Under the pieces are notes generated by a model, which had not been told where the DNA came from, did not search any database, and was given only the letters and a program-made list of their open reading frames with translations. Positions 48,125-55,518 of a stretch of DNA of 64,000 bases are shown here, piece after piece. This DNA comes from Nonomuraea rubra (lineage in GTDB: Bacteria; Actinomycetota; Actinomycetes; Streptosporangiales; Streptosporangiaceae): positions 5,687,001 to 5,751,000 of the forward strand of contig NZ_JACHMI010000001.1 in the NCBI RefSeq assembly GCF_014207985.1, written 5' to 3'. The position numbers and the translations under genes are program-made. Each line of letters opens with the position of its first letter. Position 1 is the stretch's first letter.

Positions 48125-49842
48125 GCCGCTCCTTCCTGCTGGCGGGCGATCAGGCGGGCGTAGGCGCCGCCGGTGGCGAGCAGCGCGGCGGGGGCGGCCG
48201 CCTCGGCCACCCGGCCTTCGTCCAGGACGACGACGTGGTCGGCGTCGGCGACGGTGGACAACCGGTGGGCGATCAGCAGCACCGTGCGGCCCGCGCGTAC
48301 GCGCTCCAGCGCCTCGACGACGGCGCGCTCGGCGGCGATGTCCACGCTGGAGGTGGCCTCGTCCAGGATGAGCAGCGGCGCGTCGGCCAGCAGCGCGCGG
48401 GCGATGGCCAGCCGCTGGCGCTGCCCGCCGGACAGCCGCAGCCCCCGCTCGCCGATCACGGTGTCGTAGCCGTCGGGCAGCTCGGCGATGAACTCGTGCG
48501 CGTGCGCGGCCCTGGCCGCCTGCTCGATCTCGGTACGGCTCGCCCCGGCCCGCCCGTAGGCGATGTTCCCGGCGACCGTGCCGTGGAACAGGTACACCTC
48601 CTGCGACACCACGGCCACCTGCGACCGCAGCGCGGCGAGTGAGACGTCCCGCAGGTCCGCCCCGTCGAACAGCACCCTGCCGCCGGTCGGGTCGGCGTGC
48701 CGCAGCAGCAGCCGGATCAGCGTGCTCTTGCCCGCTCCCGACGGCCCGACCACCGCGGTGGTACGGCCCGCGGCCAGCCGCAGCGAGACCCCGTCCAGGG
48801 CGGGGCGTTCCCGGCCCGGGTAGGTGAAGGTGACGTCCTCGAAGACGACCTCCGGCGGCGTGCCCGGCAGGCTCGCCGTGCCGGTGTCGGGGACCGGCGG
48901 GCGGGCGGCGAGCAGCTCGGCGATGCCGTGCGCGGCGGGCAGCGCGCCCTGGCCGGCGTGGAAGGCCGCCATCAGCTCGGTCACCGGCCGGAACGCCTCC
49001 CGCGACAGCAGCAGCACCGCGAACACCGCCGTCAGCGACAGCGCGCCCGAGGCGTACTGCCAGGCGCCGAGCCCGACGGCGGCGGCCGTGCCGAGCGCGG
49101 CGAAGAACCCGACGAAGCCCGCCGAGACGGTGGAGACGAACGTGAACCGCAGCGAGTCCCGGTAGAACGCCCACGCCTTGGCCGACAGCCCCGCACCGAA
49201 CCGCTCGTCGGCGCCGACCGCCTTCAGCGTGGGCAGCCCCTGCACCGCGTCCAGGTAGTCGGCGCTCAGCCCCTTCCACCCCTTGAAGAACGCGGTCAGG
49301 CCATCCCGCATCCGGCGGCGCATCAGCCGCGGCGCGGCGGCGGCCAGCACGGCCGTGACGGCGACGAGCACGGCGACGGCGGGGTCGATCCAGGCCAGCA
49401 CCGCCACGATGCCGACCCCGCCGAGCACCGAGATGAGCACCTGCGGCAGGAACACCCCGACATACCGGTCGATCGCCTCCACGCTGTCCACCAGGGTGGT
49501 CAGCACGCCGCCCGTACGCACCTCGGCGACGTAGCCGGGGCCGAGCGTGAGCAGGTGCCGGTAGAGCCGGTCCCGCAGGGCCGCCTTCACCTCCTCCGCA
49601 CCCCTGGCCGCCGCCACCTCGCGGCCCCACACCAGCACGGCCCGCACCGCGACCAGCGCCAGGGCCGCGCAGCAGGCCAGGACCGCGGCCGTGAGCTCGC
49701 CGCGCAGGCCCTGCGCCACGGCCGCGGTCAGCAGCAGGCTCTGCCCGGCGTAGGTGGCCGACACCAGCACCCCCGCCAGCACGGCGATCGCCAGCCAGCC
49801 GCGCCCCGGACGGATCAGACCCAGCAGGGTCCGGTTCACCAT
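48121..49842 (-). CDS. ABC exporter half-transporter, subunit 1 (CydD-like)
   Basis: Protein of 573 residues: six-helix membrane domain (1-310), then an ATPase with [24 protein letters not shown] and LILDEATSSVD. First gene of a two-gene operon with the next half-transporter. Two palindromes upstream (49921-49937 and 49946-49957) suggest control by a TetR- or MarR-type repressor, but no such gene is adjacent. Confidence 0.8.
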   Translation of the reverse strand: MVNRTLLGLIRPGRGWLAIAVLAGVLVSATYAGQSLLLTAAVAQGLRGELTAAVLACCAALALVAVRAVLVWGREVAAARGAEEVKAALRDRLYRHLLTLGPGYVAEVRTGGVLTTLVDSVEAIDRYVGVFLPQVLISVLGGVGIVAVLAWIDPAVAVLVAVTAVLAAAAPRLMRRRMRDGLTAFFKGWKGLSADYLDAVQGLPTLKAVGADERFGAGLSAKAWAFYRDSLRFTFVSTVSAGFVGFFAALGTAAAVGLGAWQYASGALSLTAVFAVLLLSREAFRPVTELMAAFHAGQGALPAAHGIAELLAARPPVPDTGTASLPGTPPEVVFEDVTFTYPGRERPALDGVSLRLAAGRTTAVVGPSGAGKSTLIRLLLRHADPTGGRVLFDGADLRDVSLAALRSQVAVVSQEVYLFHGTVAGNIAYGRAGASRTEIEQAARAAHAHEFIAELPDGYDTVIGERGLRLSGGQRQRLAIARALLADAPLLILDEATSSVDIAAERAVVEALERVRAGRTVLLIAHRLSTVADADHVVVLDEGRVAEAAAPAALLATGGAYARLIARQQEGAA

Positions 49843-49920
49843 GTCAACTCCTCAACGCGTACCGGCCGCGACGACCTGGGCCCGGGGGAGGGCGTGGCCG
49901 GCAAGCGCCCCACGTCCTTA

Positions 49921-49937
49921 TTGCACACAGTTTGCAA
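49921..49937. promoter_or_regulatory. Quasi-palindromic operator candidate
   Basis: TTGCACACAGTTTGCAA is symmetric at 14 of 17 positions, 79 bases before the ABC exporter start. Confidence 0.5.
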
Positions 49938-49945
49938 CAGCATAG

Positions 49946-49957
49946 TGCTTGCAAGCA
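49946..49957. promoter_or_regulatory. 12-bp perfect palindrome, operator candidate
   Basis: TGCTTGCAAGCA, sharing TTGCA half-sites with the element at 49921-49937, 8 bases away from it. Confidence 0.5.
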
Positions 49958-50032
49958 TGACGGTTCGTGGGCAGGGTGACAAGAGCCTTCAGCAGCCGTG
50001 ACCGCTCTCTCGCCAGCCGCGGTCCGGCGCGC

Positions 50033-51226
50033 TCACCACGTCACCCGTAGCGCGTTGAGCCCGAACACGACGCTGAAGACCCGGAAGTCCACCCGCTCGT
50101 ACGGGTCCGCCAGGGCGAGCCCGGGGAACCGCCGGAGCAGGAGGGAGAAGGCGATGCGCAGCTCCATCCGGGCCAGCGGCGCCCCGAGACAGTGGTGCAC
50201 GCCGTGACCGAACGCGACATGACCGGCGGGCTCCCGGGTGACGTCGAGCCGGTCCGGGTCGGCGGCGAACGCGGGGTCGCGGTTGGCGGCGGGCAGCGAG
50301 CAGATCACCAGCGCTCCCGCGGGGATGACCTGCCCGGCGACCTCCACCTCGGCCGTGGTGGTGCGGGGCGGAGGCGACTGGGAGATGGACAGCCACCGCA
50401 GCAGCTCCTCGACGGCGGGCTCGATCCGCGCCGGGTCCTCGCGGATCATCGCGAGCTGGTCCGGGTGCCGGAGCAGGGCCAGGGTGCCCAGGCCGAGCAT
50501 GTTCGAGGTGGTCTCGTGCCCGGCCAGCAGCAGCTGCCCGGCGACGCCGACGAGCTCGTCGGCGCCGAGCTCGTCGCCGTCCTCGCGTACGAGCGTGCCC
50601 AGCAGGTCCTCACCCCGATCGGCCCGCGCGCGGGCAACCAGATCGGCCAGGTACGCGCGCTCCTCCCGCCGCACCGCGGCCAGCTCCTCCGCCGGCAAGG
50701 ACGTGTCGAGCAGGCGCGTGGCACGGTCCTGGAACGCGGCGCGGTCGGCCCGCGGCACACCCAGCAGCTCGCAGATCACCAGGGACGGCACCGGCAGCGC
50801 GAAGTGCGCCACCAGATCGGCCGGCCTGCCCGCCCGTTCCAGATCGTCCAGCGCTGACTGGACGATCTCGGTGATCCGCGGTTCGAGCCGGCGCATCCGG
50901 CGCGCCGTGAACTCCGGAGTCAGCATCCGGCGCAGCCGGGTGTGCTCCGGCGGGTCCAGCCCGATCAGCTGCCCGGCGCGCATCCTCGCCGCTTCGCCGG
51001 GATCGAGCGCGCCGGCTCCGCGGAGCGGGGTCAGCGCGCTGCTGAACCGGACCGGATCCGTCAGCACCCGGCGGACGTCCGCGTGGCGGCAGACCAGGTA
51101 CCCGGGCAGCCCCCACGGCGTCTCCACCCGGACCACGCCCTCGCCGTCGCGGGCCCGGGCCAGCTCCTCCGCCGGGTCGAGCCCGTTCCGCCGCAGCTGC
51201 AGCGGCGGCTCGTTCGCTTGCGTCAT
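50033..51226 (-). CDS. Cytochrome P450
   Basis: Soluble bacterial P450 of 397 residues. It has the oxygen-activating I-helix AGHETT (235-240), ExxR (E274-R277) and the haem-binding loop FGHGVHHCLGAPLAR with Cys346. Type CYP105/107-like by general look, but subfamily cannot be fixed. It is the last gene of a possible operon with a SnoaL-like protein and a DoxX protein, a set more like a small tailoring or detoxification module than a full biosynthetic cluster. A redox partner gene is not nearby. The ATG at 51226 was chosen; an extension to 51316 lacks P450 features. Confidence 0.87.
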   Translation of the reverse strand: MTQANEPPLQLRRNGLDPAEELARARDGEGVVRVETPWGLPGYLVCRHADVRRVLTDPVRFSSALTPLRGAGALDPGEAARMRAGQLIGLDPPEHTRLRRMLTPEFTARRMRRLEPRITEIVQSALDDLERAGRPADLVAHFALPVPSLVICELLGVPRADRAAFQDRATRLLDTSLPAEELAAVRREERAYLADLVARARADRGEDLLGTLVREDGDELGADELVGVAGQLLLAGHETTSNMLGLGTLALLRHPDQLAMIREDPARIEPAVEELLRWLSISQSPPPRTTTAEVEVAGQVIPAGALVICSLPAANRDPAFAADPDRLDVTREPAGHVAFGHGVHHCLGAPLARMELRIAFSLLLRRFPGLALADPYERVDFRVFSVVFGLNALRVTW

Positions 51227-51263
51227 CGTCCGTCCACCCGTCCTGTGCCGTGTGAACGCCTGG

Positions 51264-51710
51264 CTAGGCGTTCGGTCCCTTGAACACACCGAGCTGCCGC
51301 ATCTGCGACATGACATCGACGACCGCCCAGGTCTCGGCGACCCGCCCGTCCGTGAAACGGGCGATGATGACCTCCTTGTACGTGATGGACCTGCCGGTCG
51401 GCGGGATGCCCATGTACTCGCCCCGGTGCGTCCCGGTGACCGTGTTCCTGGTGACGACCCTGTCCCCTTCAGCGATCACGTCCTCGATCTGGATGCGGAG
51501 GTCGGGGAAGGCCCGGCGCAGCACCGCGAGCACCTCCTTCATCGCCGCGGTCCCCGTCACCTCGAGCGGCAGCGGCGTGCCGACCTGCACGTCCGGATGG
51601 ACGATCTCGTCGATCGTCCTGGAGATGATCTCTTCGTCGCCGCTGCTGACGGCGGCGTGGAAGCGGCGGAGTGTCTCCTTGTTGTGTTCCGCCGTGGTGA
51701 TGATCGGCAT
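51264..51710 (-). CDS. SnoaL-like/NTF2-fold protein
   Basis: Small cytoplasmic protein of 148 residues with the NTF2-like cone fold of SnoaL polyketide cyclases and related ester or isomerase enzymes (ETLRRFHAAVSSGD, then GEYMGIPPTGRSITYKEV, typical of this group). AGGAG seven bases before the ATG supports the start. Lies 37 bases upstream of the P450 gene. Whether it has cyclase activity is unknown; many such stand-alone genes are simply annotated ester cyclase. Confidence 0.75.
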   Translation of the reverse strand: MPIITTAEHNKETLRRFHAAVSSGDEEIISRTIDEIVHPDVQVGTPLPLEVTGTAAMKEVLAVLRRAFPDLRIQIEDVIAEGDRVVTRNTVTGTHRGEYMGIPPTGRSITYKEVIIARFTDGRVAETWAVVDVMSQMRQLGVFKGPNA

Positions 51711-51745
51711 GTGGTGTCTCCTGGGTTCATAGGGATGTTCGGGGG

Positions 51746-52126
51746 TTACAGGTCCAGGGCGGCGTAGGGGCCGAACCGGCCCCAGCCGGCGAGCGCGGCC
51801 AGCGCGAAGAGGACGACGGTGACCAGCAGCCCGGACGGCTCCCCGCGGCGGAGATGCACGGCAGCCGCCATGATCATCATCACCGCCAGGCCGGCCGCGG
51901 CGATCGGCGTCAGCACGGGCACGATCCCCGTGGCAGCGGGCACGATCAGCCCGGCCGCACCCAGCACCTCCAGCACGCCGATGCTCCGCAGCGTGCCCTG
52001 GGAGTACGTCTCCATCCACGAGTACCTGCCGGCCAGCTCGCCCTTCGGCCGGGTGAGCTTCGCCAGGCCCGACGCGGCGAACGAGGCGGCCAGGACCGCC
52101 TGCACGATCCACAGGAACACGTTCAT
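51746..52126 (-). CDS. DoxX family membrane protein
   Basis: Membrane protein of 126 residues with four helices and the DoxX pattern (ASGLAKLTRPKGEL; GVLEVLGAAGLIVP). DoxX-like proteins are linked to quinone or thiosulfate redox and oxidative-stress membrane complexes. First in the leftward trio with the SnoaL-like and P450 genes. Confidence 0.78.
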   Translation of the reverse strand: MNVFLWIVQAVLAASFAASGLAKLTRPKGELAGRYSWMETYSQGTLRSIGVLEVLGAAGLIVPAATGIVPVLTPIAAAGLAVMMIMAAAVHLRRGEPSGLLVTVVLFALAALAGWGRFGPYAALDL

Positions 52127-52284
52127 CGAGGTGCCCCACCCTTGGAGGCCGGGGTCGAAGCGGCGGCGCGGGAGCCGGAAAAGTTGTCGCTCATATCCAG
52201 GCGACGAACGGGCGGCCTCCCGGGGGACACCTCGGAGCCGGGAACGCGGAACGGTCCGAGCCGGGGGCCGCCCGGCTCAGTCGT

Positions 52285-52512
52285 TCACGCGGTGGGGCGG
52301 GAGGCGTAGGGGAGCAGGGCCATCTCGCGGGCGGTCTTGATGGCCCGGGCGATCTGGCGCTGCTGCTGGACGGTGACGCCGGTGACGCGGCGGCTGCGGA
52401 TCTTGCCCCGGTCGGAGATGAACTTGCGCAGCAGGGCGGTGTCCTTGTAGTCGACGCGGTCGGCGTTCAGCAGCGGGTTGGGCTTCTTGCGCGGGGCGCG
52501 GCGGGGCTTCAT
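52285..52512 (-). CDS. rpsR: Ribosomal protein bS18, alternative paralogue
   Basis: Small-subunit protein of 75 residues with the S18 core ([27 protein letters not shown], over residues 12-38; [16 protein letters not shown]). It contains no cysteine, so it is the zinc-independent form made under zinc starvation. Its ATG overlaps the stop of the upstream COG0523 gene by four bases. It is the last gene of the leftward arm of the Zur-boxed divergent unit. Confidence 0.92.
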   Translation of the reverse strand: MKPRRAPRKKPNPLLNADRVDYKDTALLRKFISDRGKIRSRRVTGVTVQQQRQIARAIKTAREMALLPYASRPTA

Positions 52513-53651
52513 GCGTTCTCCTTGATGGCGAGGATGGGGGCGAACGGGTCGTCGTAGCGGGCCCAGGCGTCCGGGCCGGCCGCTTCCTCCTGCTCGGTGA
52601 GCAGGCAGGAGCCGAGCAGGGCGTGGAAGCGGGCGGGGTCGAGGTCGGGGCCGGTGAAGACCAGGTGCTGGACGCGGTCGCCGTACGGGTCGGCCCAGTC
52701 GAGGGAGGCGGTCAGGCGGCGGGCCGGGGAGACCAGGTCCCAGGCGGCTTCCGGCAGGGCGGCCAGCCAGGGGCCGGCGTCCTCGGCCGAGACGATGCCG
52801 GCGACGGCGTCCCAGGCGAGGAGCTGCCCGGGGCGGGTGGCCAGCCAGAACCGGCCGCGGGAGCGCACCGACTCGGTGACCAGCTCGTCCACGGCCTCGA
52901 AGAGCCGGGCAGGGTGCAGGGGGCGGCGGCTGCGCCAGACCGTGGTGACGATCTCGTCGGTGCGCGCGTCGCAGGGGAGCTGGGCGGTGGAAGGGTCCAC
53001 GCGTTCGGCCAGCTCGGCGGTGCACAGGGCGGCGCCGGTGACCGGGGGGAGAGCGTCGGTGGTGTGGACCGGGGTGATGGGGGCGAGGTGGGCGAGGACG
53101 GCGCGGGACAGCTCCCGATCGTCGTCGTCGCCGCCGTGCAGGACCAGGCCGGTGGGGTATTCGAGCTGCCGGGCCAGTACCTCGGCGAGGTAGCGCCGGT
53201 CGCCGTTCGCGGCGGGCCTGCCGACCTCGGCGAGGCGTTCGCCGCGGGTGATGTCGTCCGGCATGGCGGCGGCGTCCAGGGCCGTGAGCACGGCGGTGAG
53301 CCGCAGGAGGTCCCGGGCCTCCGCGCAGTCGACGGCCTCGGCGACCGAACGCGGCTCGACCGCGTCCCACAGGTCCACGATCAGCAGCGTCGCGCCGGGT
53401 GCCAGCAGGACGAGCTGGGGGAGCAGGTCCTCGCGGACGGTGCAGGTGACGCAGCCGTGGGCCAGGCGCACGTCGGCGGTGTCCAGCACGTGATCGGCGT
53501 CACGGACGGTCCGCCGGACGAGGCCGCGGGTGACCTCGCCGAGGTCGTGGTGGACGGCGATCGAGCCCGGGTGCTCGGCCAGGAGCCGTTCGACGGTGGT
53601 GGTGCGGGCCGTGGCGTGCAGGCCCGCGACGAGGACGACGGGGGTGGCCAA
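52509..53651 (-). CDS. COG0523/CobW-like protein with degenerate nucleotide and metal motifs
   Basis: Protein of 380 residues related to the G3E/COG0523 metallochaperone GTPases usually induced by zinc shortage. The Walker A position reads [10 protein letters not shown], so the GK of GxxxxGK[ST] is missing. The CxCC metal motif is reduced to GCVTCT (CxxC). [12 protein letters not shown] occupies the Walker B/switch position. This divergent form may not hydrolyse GTP normally. The start is taken as TTG at 53651, four bases after GGAGG; the in-frame ATG at 53693 lies inside the Zur-like box, so translation from it is unlikely. Gene order, bS18 following in overlap and ribosomal paralogues opposite, matches Streptomyces zinc-starvation clusters. 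Confidence 0.8.
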   Translation of the reverse strand: MATPVVLVAGLHATARTTTVERLLAEHPGSIAVHHDLGEVTRGLVRRTVRDADHVLDTADVRLAHGCVTCTVREDLLPQLVLLAPGATLLIVDLWDAVEPRSVAEAVDCAEARDLLRLTAVLTALDAAAMPDDITRGERLAEVGRPAANGDRRYLAEVLARQLEYPTGLVLHGGDDDDRELSRAVLAHLAPITPVHTTDALPPVTGAALCTAELAERVDPSTAQLPCDARTDEIVTTVWRSRRPLHPARLFEAVDELVTESVRSRGRFWLATRPGQLLAWDAVAGIVSAEDAGPWLAALPEAAWDLVSPARRLTASLDWADPYGDRVQHLVFTGPDLDPARFHALLGSCLLTEQEEAAGPDAWARYDDPFAPILAIKENA

Positions 53652-53670
53652 CGAACCTCCAGGTGTTGAG

Positions 53671-53693
53671 ATGATAATCGTTTTCGTTATCAT
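53671..53693. promoter_or_regulatory. Zur-like box between divergent zinc-starvation genes
   Basis: A 23-bp inverted repeat with outer arms ATGATAA and TTATCAT and inner CG-TTTT-CG. It lies 20 bases from the COG0523 start and 31 bases from the bL33 start, so one Zur dimer pair could repress both directions. Zinc-independent ribosomal paralogues are a classic Zur regulon. Confidence 0.8.
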
Positions 53694-53723
53694 GGCACAG
53701 CTTCGCAAGCAGAAAGGAACCCC

Positions 53724-53888
53724 GTGGCCAGAGACGAGGTGCGACCCGTGATCAAACTCAAGTCCACGGCCGGCACCGGCTACACGTACGTGACCACCAA
53801 GAACCGGCGGAACGACCCCGACCGGCTCACCCTGCGCAAGTACGACCCGACCATCCGCCGGCACGTCCTGTTCAGGGAGGAGCGATGA
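53724..53888 (+). CDS. rpmG: Ribosomal protein bL33, alternative paralogue
   Basis: 54-residue large-subunit protein ([32 protein letters not shown]). It has no CxxC pairs, so it is the zinc-free type. GTG start with AAAGGA six bases upstream. First gene of the rightward ribosomal operon. The next gene overlaps its stop by four bases. Confidence 0.92.
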   Translation: MARDEVRPVIKLKSTAGTGYTYVTTKNRRNDPDRLTLRKYDPTIRRHVLFREER

Positions 53889-53995
53889 AGAAGGGCGTCC
53901 ACCCCGGCTACCGCCCGGTCGTCCTCCGCGATCCGGGCGCGTTCCCCACTCACCGCCGCGCCGAGCGGCTCGACCAGCGTCACGGAAGGAACTGA
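53885..53995 (+). CDS. Internally shortened ribosomal protein bL31-like mini-protein
   Basis: Predicted protein of only 36 residues: [20 protein letters not shown] followed by [16 protein letters not shown]. The first part matches the start of zinc-free type B bL31 (MKxxIHPxYxPVVFRD). The end resembles its C-terminus (RVExFERRYG). The central 45-50 residues of normal bL31 (about 84 residues) are absent. The frame is intact, and both junctions are tight (ATGA overlap with bL33, TGATG overlap with bL28), so this looks like an in-frame internal deletion inside a still-coupled operon. It may be a dead remnant kept for translational coupling, or a minimal functional version. GGAGG precedes the ATG. 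Confidence 0.7.
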   Translation: MKKGVHPGYRPVVLRDPGAFPTHRRAERLDQRHGRN

Positions 53996-54231
53996 TGTCC
54001 GCCCACTGCCAGCTCACCGGCCTCAAGCCGGTTTTCGGCAACAACGTCTCCCACTCCCACCGCCGCACCCGGCGCCGCTGGAACCCCAACATCCAGCAGC
54101 GCCGCTACTGGCTGCCCAGCGAGGACCGCTTCGTCCGGCTCACCCTCAGTGCCCGCGCGATCAAGACCGTCGACAAGATCGGCGTCGAGGCTGCCGTCGC
54201 GCGGATCCGGGCCAGAGGGGAGAAGGTCTGA
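53995..54231 (+). CDS. rpmB: Ribosomal protein bL28, alternative paralogue
   Basis: 78-residue protein with the L28 signature ([33 protein letters not shown]). Only one Cys remains of the usual four zinc ligands, so this is the zinc-independent form. AAGGA upstream; start overlaps the shortened bL31 stop by one base, and the next gene's start overlaps its own stop. Confidence 0.93.
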   Translation: MSAHCQLTGLKPVFGNNVSHSHRRTRRRWNPNIQQRRYWLPSEDRFVRLTLSARAIKTVDKIGVEAAVARIRARGEKV

Positions 54232-54530
54232 TGGCGAAGAAGAGCAAGATCGCCGCGAACGAGCGGCGCAAGGCCGTCGTCGCCCGCTACGCCGAGCGGC
54301 GCGCCGAGCTGAAGGAGCGCATCCGCACCGGCACCCCGCAGGAACGGATCGACGCGGCCCGCGAGCTGGCCCGCCAGCCACGCGACGCCAGCGCCACCCG
54401 GGTGCGCAACCGCGACTCCGTCGACGGCCGCCCCCGCGGCCACCTGACCAAGTTCGGGCTCTCCCGGGTGCGCTTCCGCGAGATGGCGCACCGCGGCGAG
54501 CTGCCCGGCATCACGAAGGCGAGCTGGTGA
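54231..54530 (+). CDS. rpsN: Ribosomal protein bS14 (uS14), alternative paralogue
   Basis: 99-residue long-form S14 ([40 protein letters not shown]). It lacks the CxxC pairs of the short zinc-binding form. ATG overlaps the bL28 stop by one base. Replaces zinc-bound S14 in the small subunit when zinc is scarce. Confidence 0.94.
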   Translation: MAKKSKIAANERRKAVVARYAERRAELKERIRTGTPQERIDAARELARQPRDASATRVRNRDSVDGRPRGHLTKFGLSRVRFREMAHRGELPGITKASW

Positions 54531-54532
54531 CC

Positions 54533-54700
54533 ATGGCCGTGCCCAAGCGCAAGACCTCCCGCAGCAACACCCGCCACCGCCGCAGCCAGTGGAAGGCCAC
54601 CGTCCCCGACCTCGTCCCGATCACCGTCAACGGCAGGGAACTGCTCGTCCCGCGCCGCCTCGTCCGCGCCTACCAGCGCGGGCTGATCGTCGCCGACTGA
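54533..54700 (+). CDS. rpmF: Ribosomal protein bL32, alternative paralogue
   Basis: 55-residue protein starting [20 protein letters not shown], the hallmark of bL32. There are no cysteines, so it is zinc-independent. It begins three bases after the S14 stop and ends the ribosomal operon, followed by a strong hairpin. Confidence 0.92.
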   Translation: MAVPKRKTSRSNTRHRRSQWKATVPDLVPITVNGRELLVPRRLVRAYQRGLIVAD

Positions 54701-55469
54701 GGCCACAGGACCGGCCCGCCGCGCCCGGGGACGGCCGGGCGCGGCGATCTGCCCGCGGGTGTGCCGGCGTCGCCGGCCCACCGGCGAGCATGCCGCGGAA
54801 GCCGCTGCCGAGCACCACCCGCCAGGCGAGCGCGGCGTCCAGCGGGATGCGCAGGGGGAAGCGGGTCACGGTGACCTGCGTGAGCCCGCGGGCGGCGAGC
54901 CAGGCGTGCAGGTCCTCCTCGGTGCCGATCCTGGACGCCGCCTGCCTGCTGGAGGGCGGCTCCACCTGGGCTCGCCGCACGTGCCCGACGGCTTCGCCGA
55001 GCAGCCGGCCGAAGCCCTCCATGGCGCCCTGGGCCCAGGTGGTGATGACCAGCCGCCCGCCGGGCCGCAGCAGAGCGGCCAGGCGGGAGACGGAGGCGTC
55101 CATGTCGGGCAGGAAGAAGACGCCGTGGACGCACTGCACCACGTCGTAGGCGGGGCCCTCCCAGGCGGTCGCGTCGGCTTGCACGAAGCGCACGTTCTGG
55201 AGCCCTTCGGCGGCGGCGCGGCGGCGGCCGTGGGCGAGGAGTTCGCCGGCGAGGTCGATGGCGTCCACGTGGCCGTGCGGCTGGGCGGCCCGCGCGGCGG
55301 GGATGGCCGAGGAGCCCGCGCCGGAGCACACGTCCAGCACCCGTTCGCCCGCTCCGATCGCCGCGGCTGTGACCGTGGCCGCGCCGATGCGGTCCCACAG
55401 CAGCGGTGAGACCTCGGCGTACTGGACGGCGGCGCTGTCGAAGACGGTGCCGATGCCGGCGGCTGTCAT
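54627..55469 (-). CDS. SAM-dependent methyltransferase, C-terminal tail doubtful
   Basis: Class I methyltransferase of up to 280 residues. Motif I is [12 protein letters not shown] (44-55); post-I region HVDAIDLAG; motif IV-like [13 protein letters not shown]; motif V region [13 protein letters not shown]. Up to about residue 230 (position 54780) it looks normal. The last 50 residues are Arg/Ala/Gly-rich, run through the terminator of the ribosomal operon and into the bL32 gene on the other strand, and resemble no family end. The gene was probably truncated or frameshifted there. GGAGG before the ATG supports the start. It follows the two ABC genes and may belong to a metallophore-related operon. 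Substrate unknown. Confidence 0.72.
   Translation of the reverse strand: MTAAGIGTVFDSAAVQYAEVSPLLWDRIGAATVTAAAIGAGERVLDVCSGAGSSAIPAARAAQPHGHVDAIDLAGELLAHGRRRAAAEGLQNVRFVQADATAWEGPAYDVVQCVHGVFFLPDMDASVSRLAALLRPGGRLVITTWAQGAMEGFGRLLGEAVGHVRRAQVEPPSSRQAASRIGTEEDLHAWLAARGLTQVTVTRFPLRIPLDAALAWRVVLGSGFRGMLAGGPATPAHPRADRRARPSPGAAGRSCGLSRRRSARAGRRGRGGAGRAVPCR
54717..54746. terminator. Terminator hairpin of the alternative ribosomal protein operon
   Basis: A 12-bp perfect stem (54717-54728 with 54735-54746) with a 6-base loop, 17 bases after the bL32 stop. It lies inside the doubtful tail of the convergent methyltransferase reading frame. Confidence 0.8.
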
Positions 55470-55518
55470 GGGAACCTCCGTCTGGAAGGGGTTGCGGCCG
55501 GCGCCCCGGATCCGGCGG

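Noticed and set aside
53651..53693. ATG at 53693 as start of the COG0523-like gene
   Set aside because: It would translate the Zur-like box itself and has no ribosome binding site; the TTG at 53651 follows GGAGG and begins just before the conserved beta-strand.
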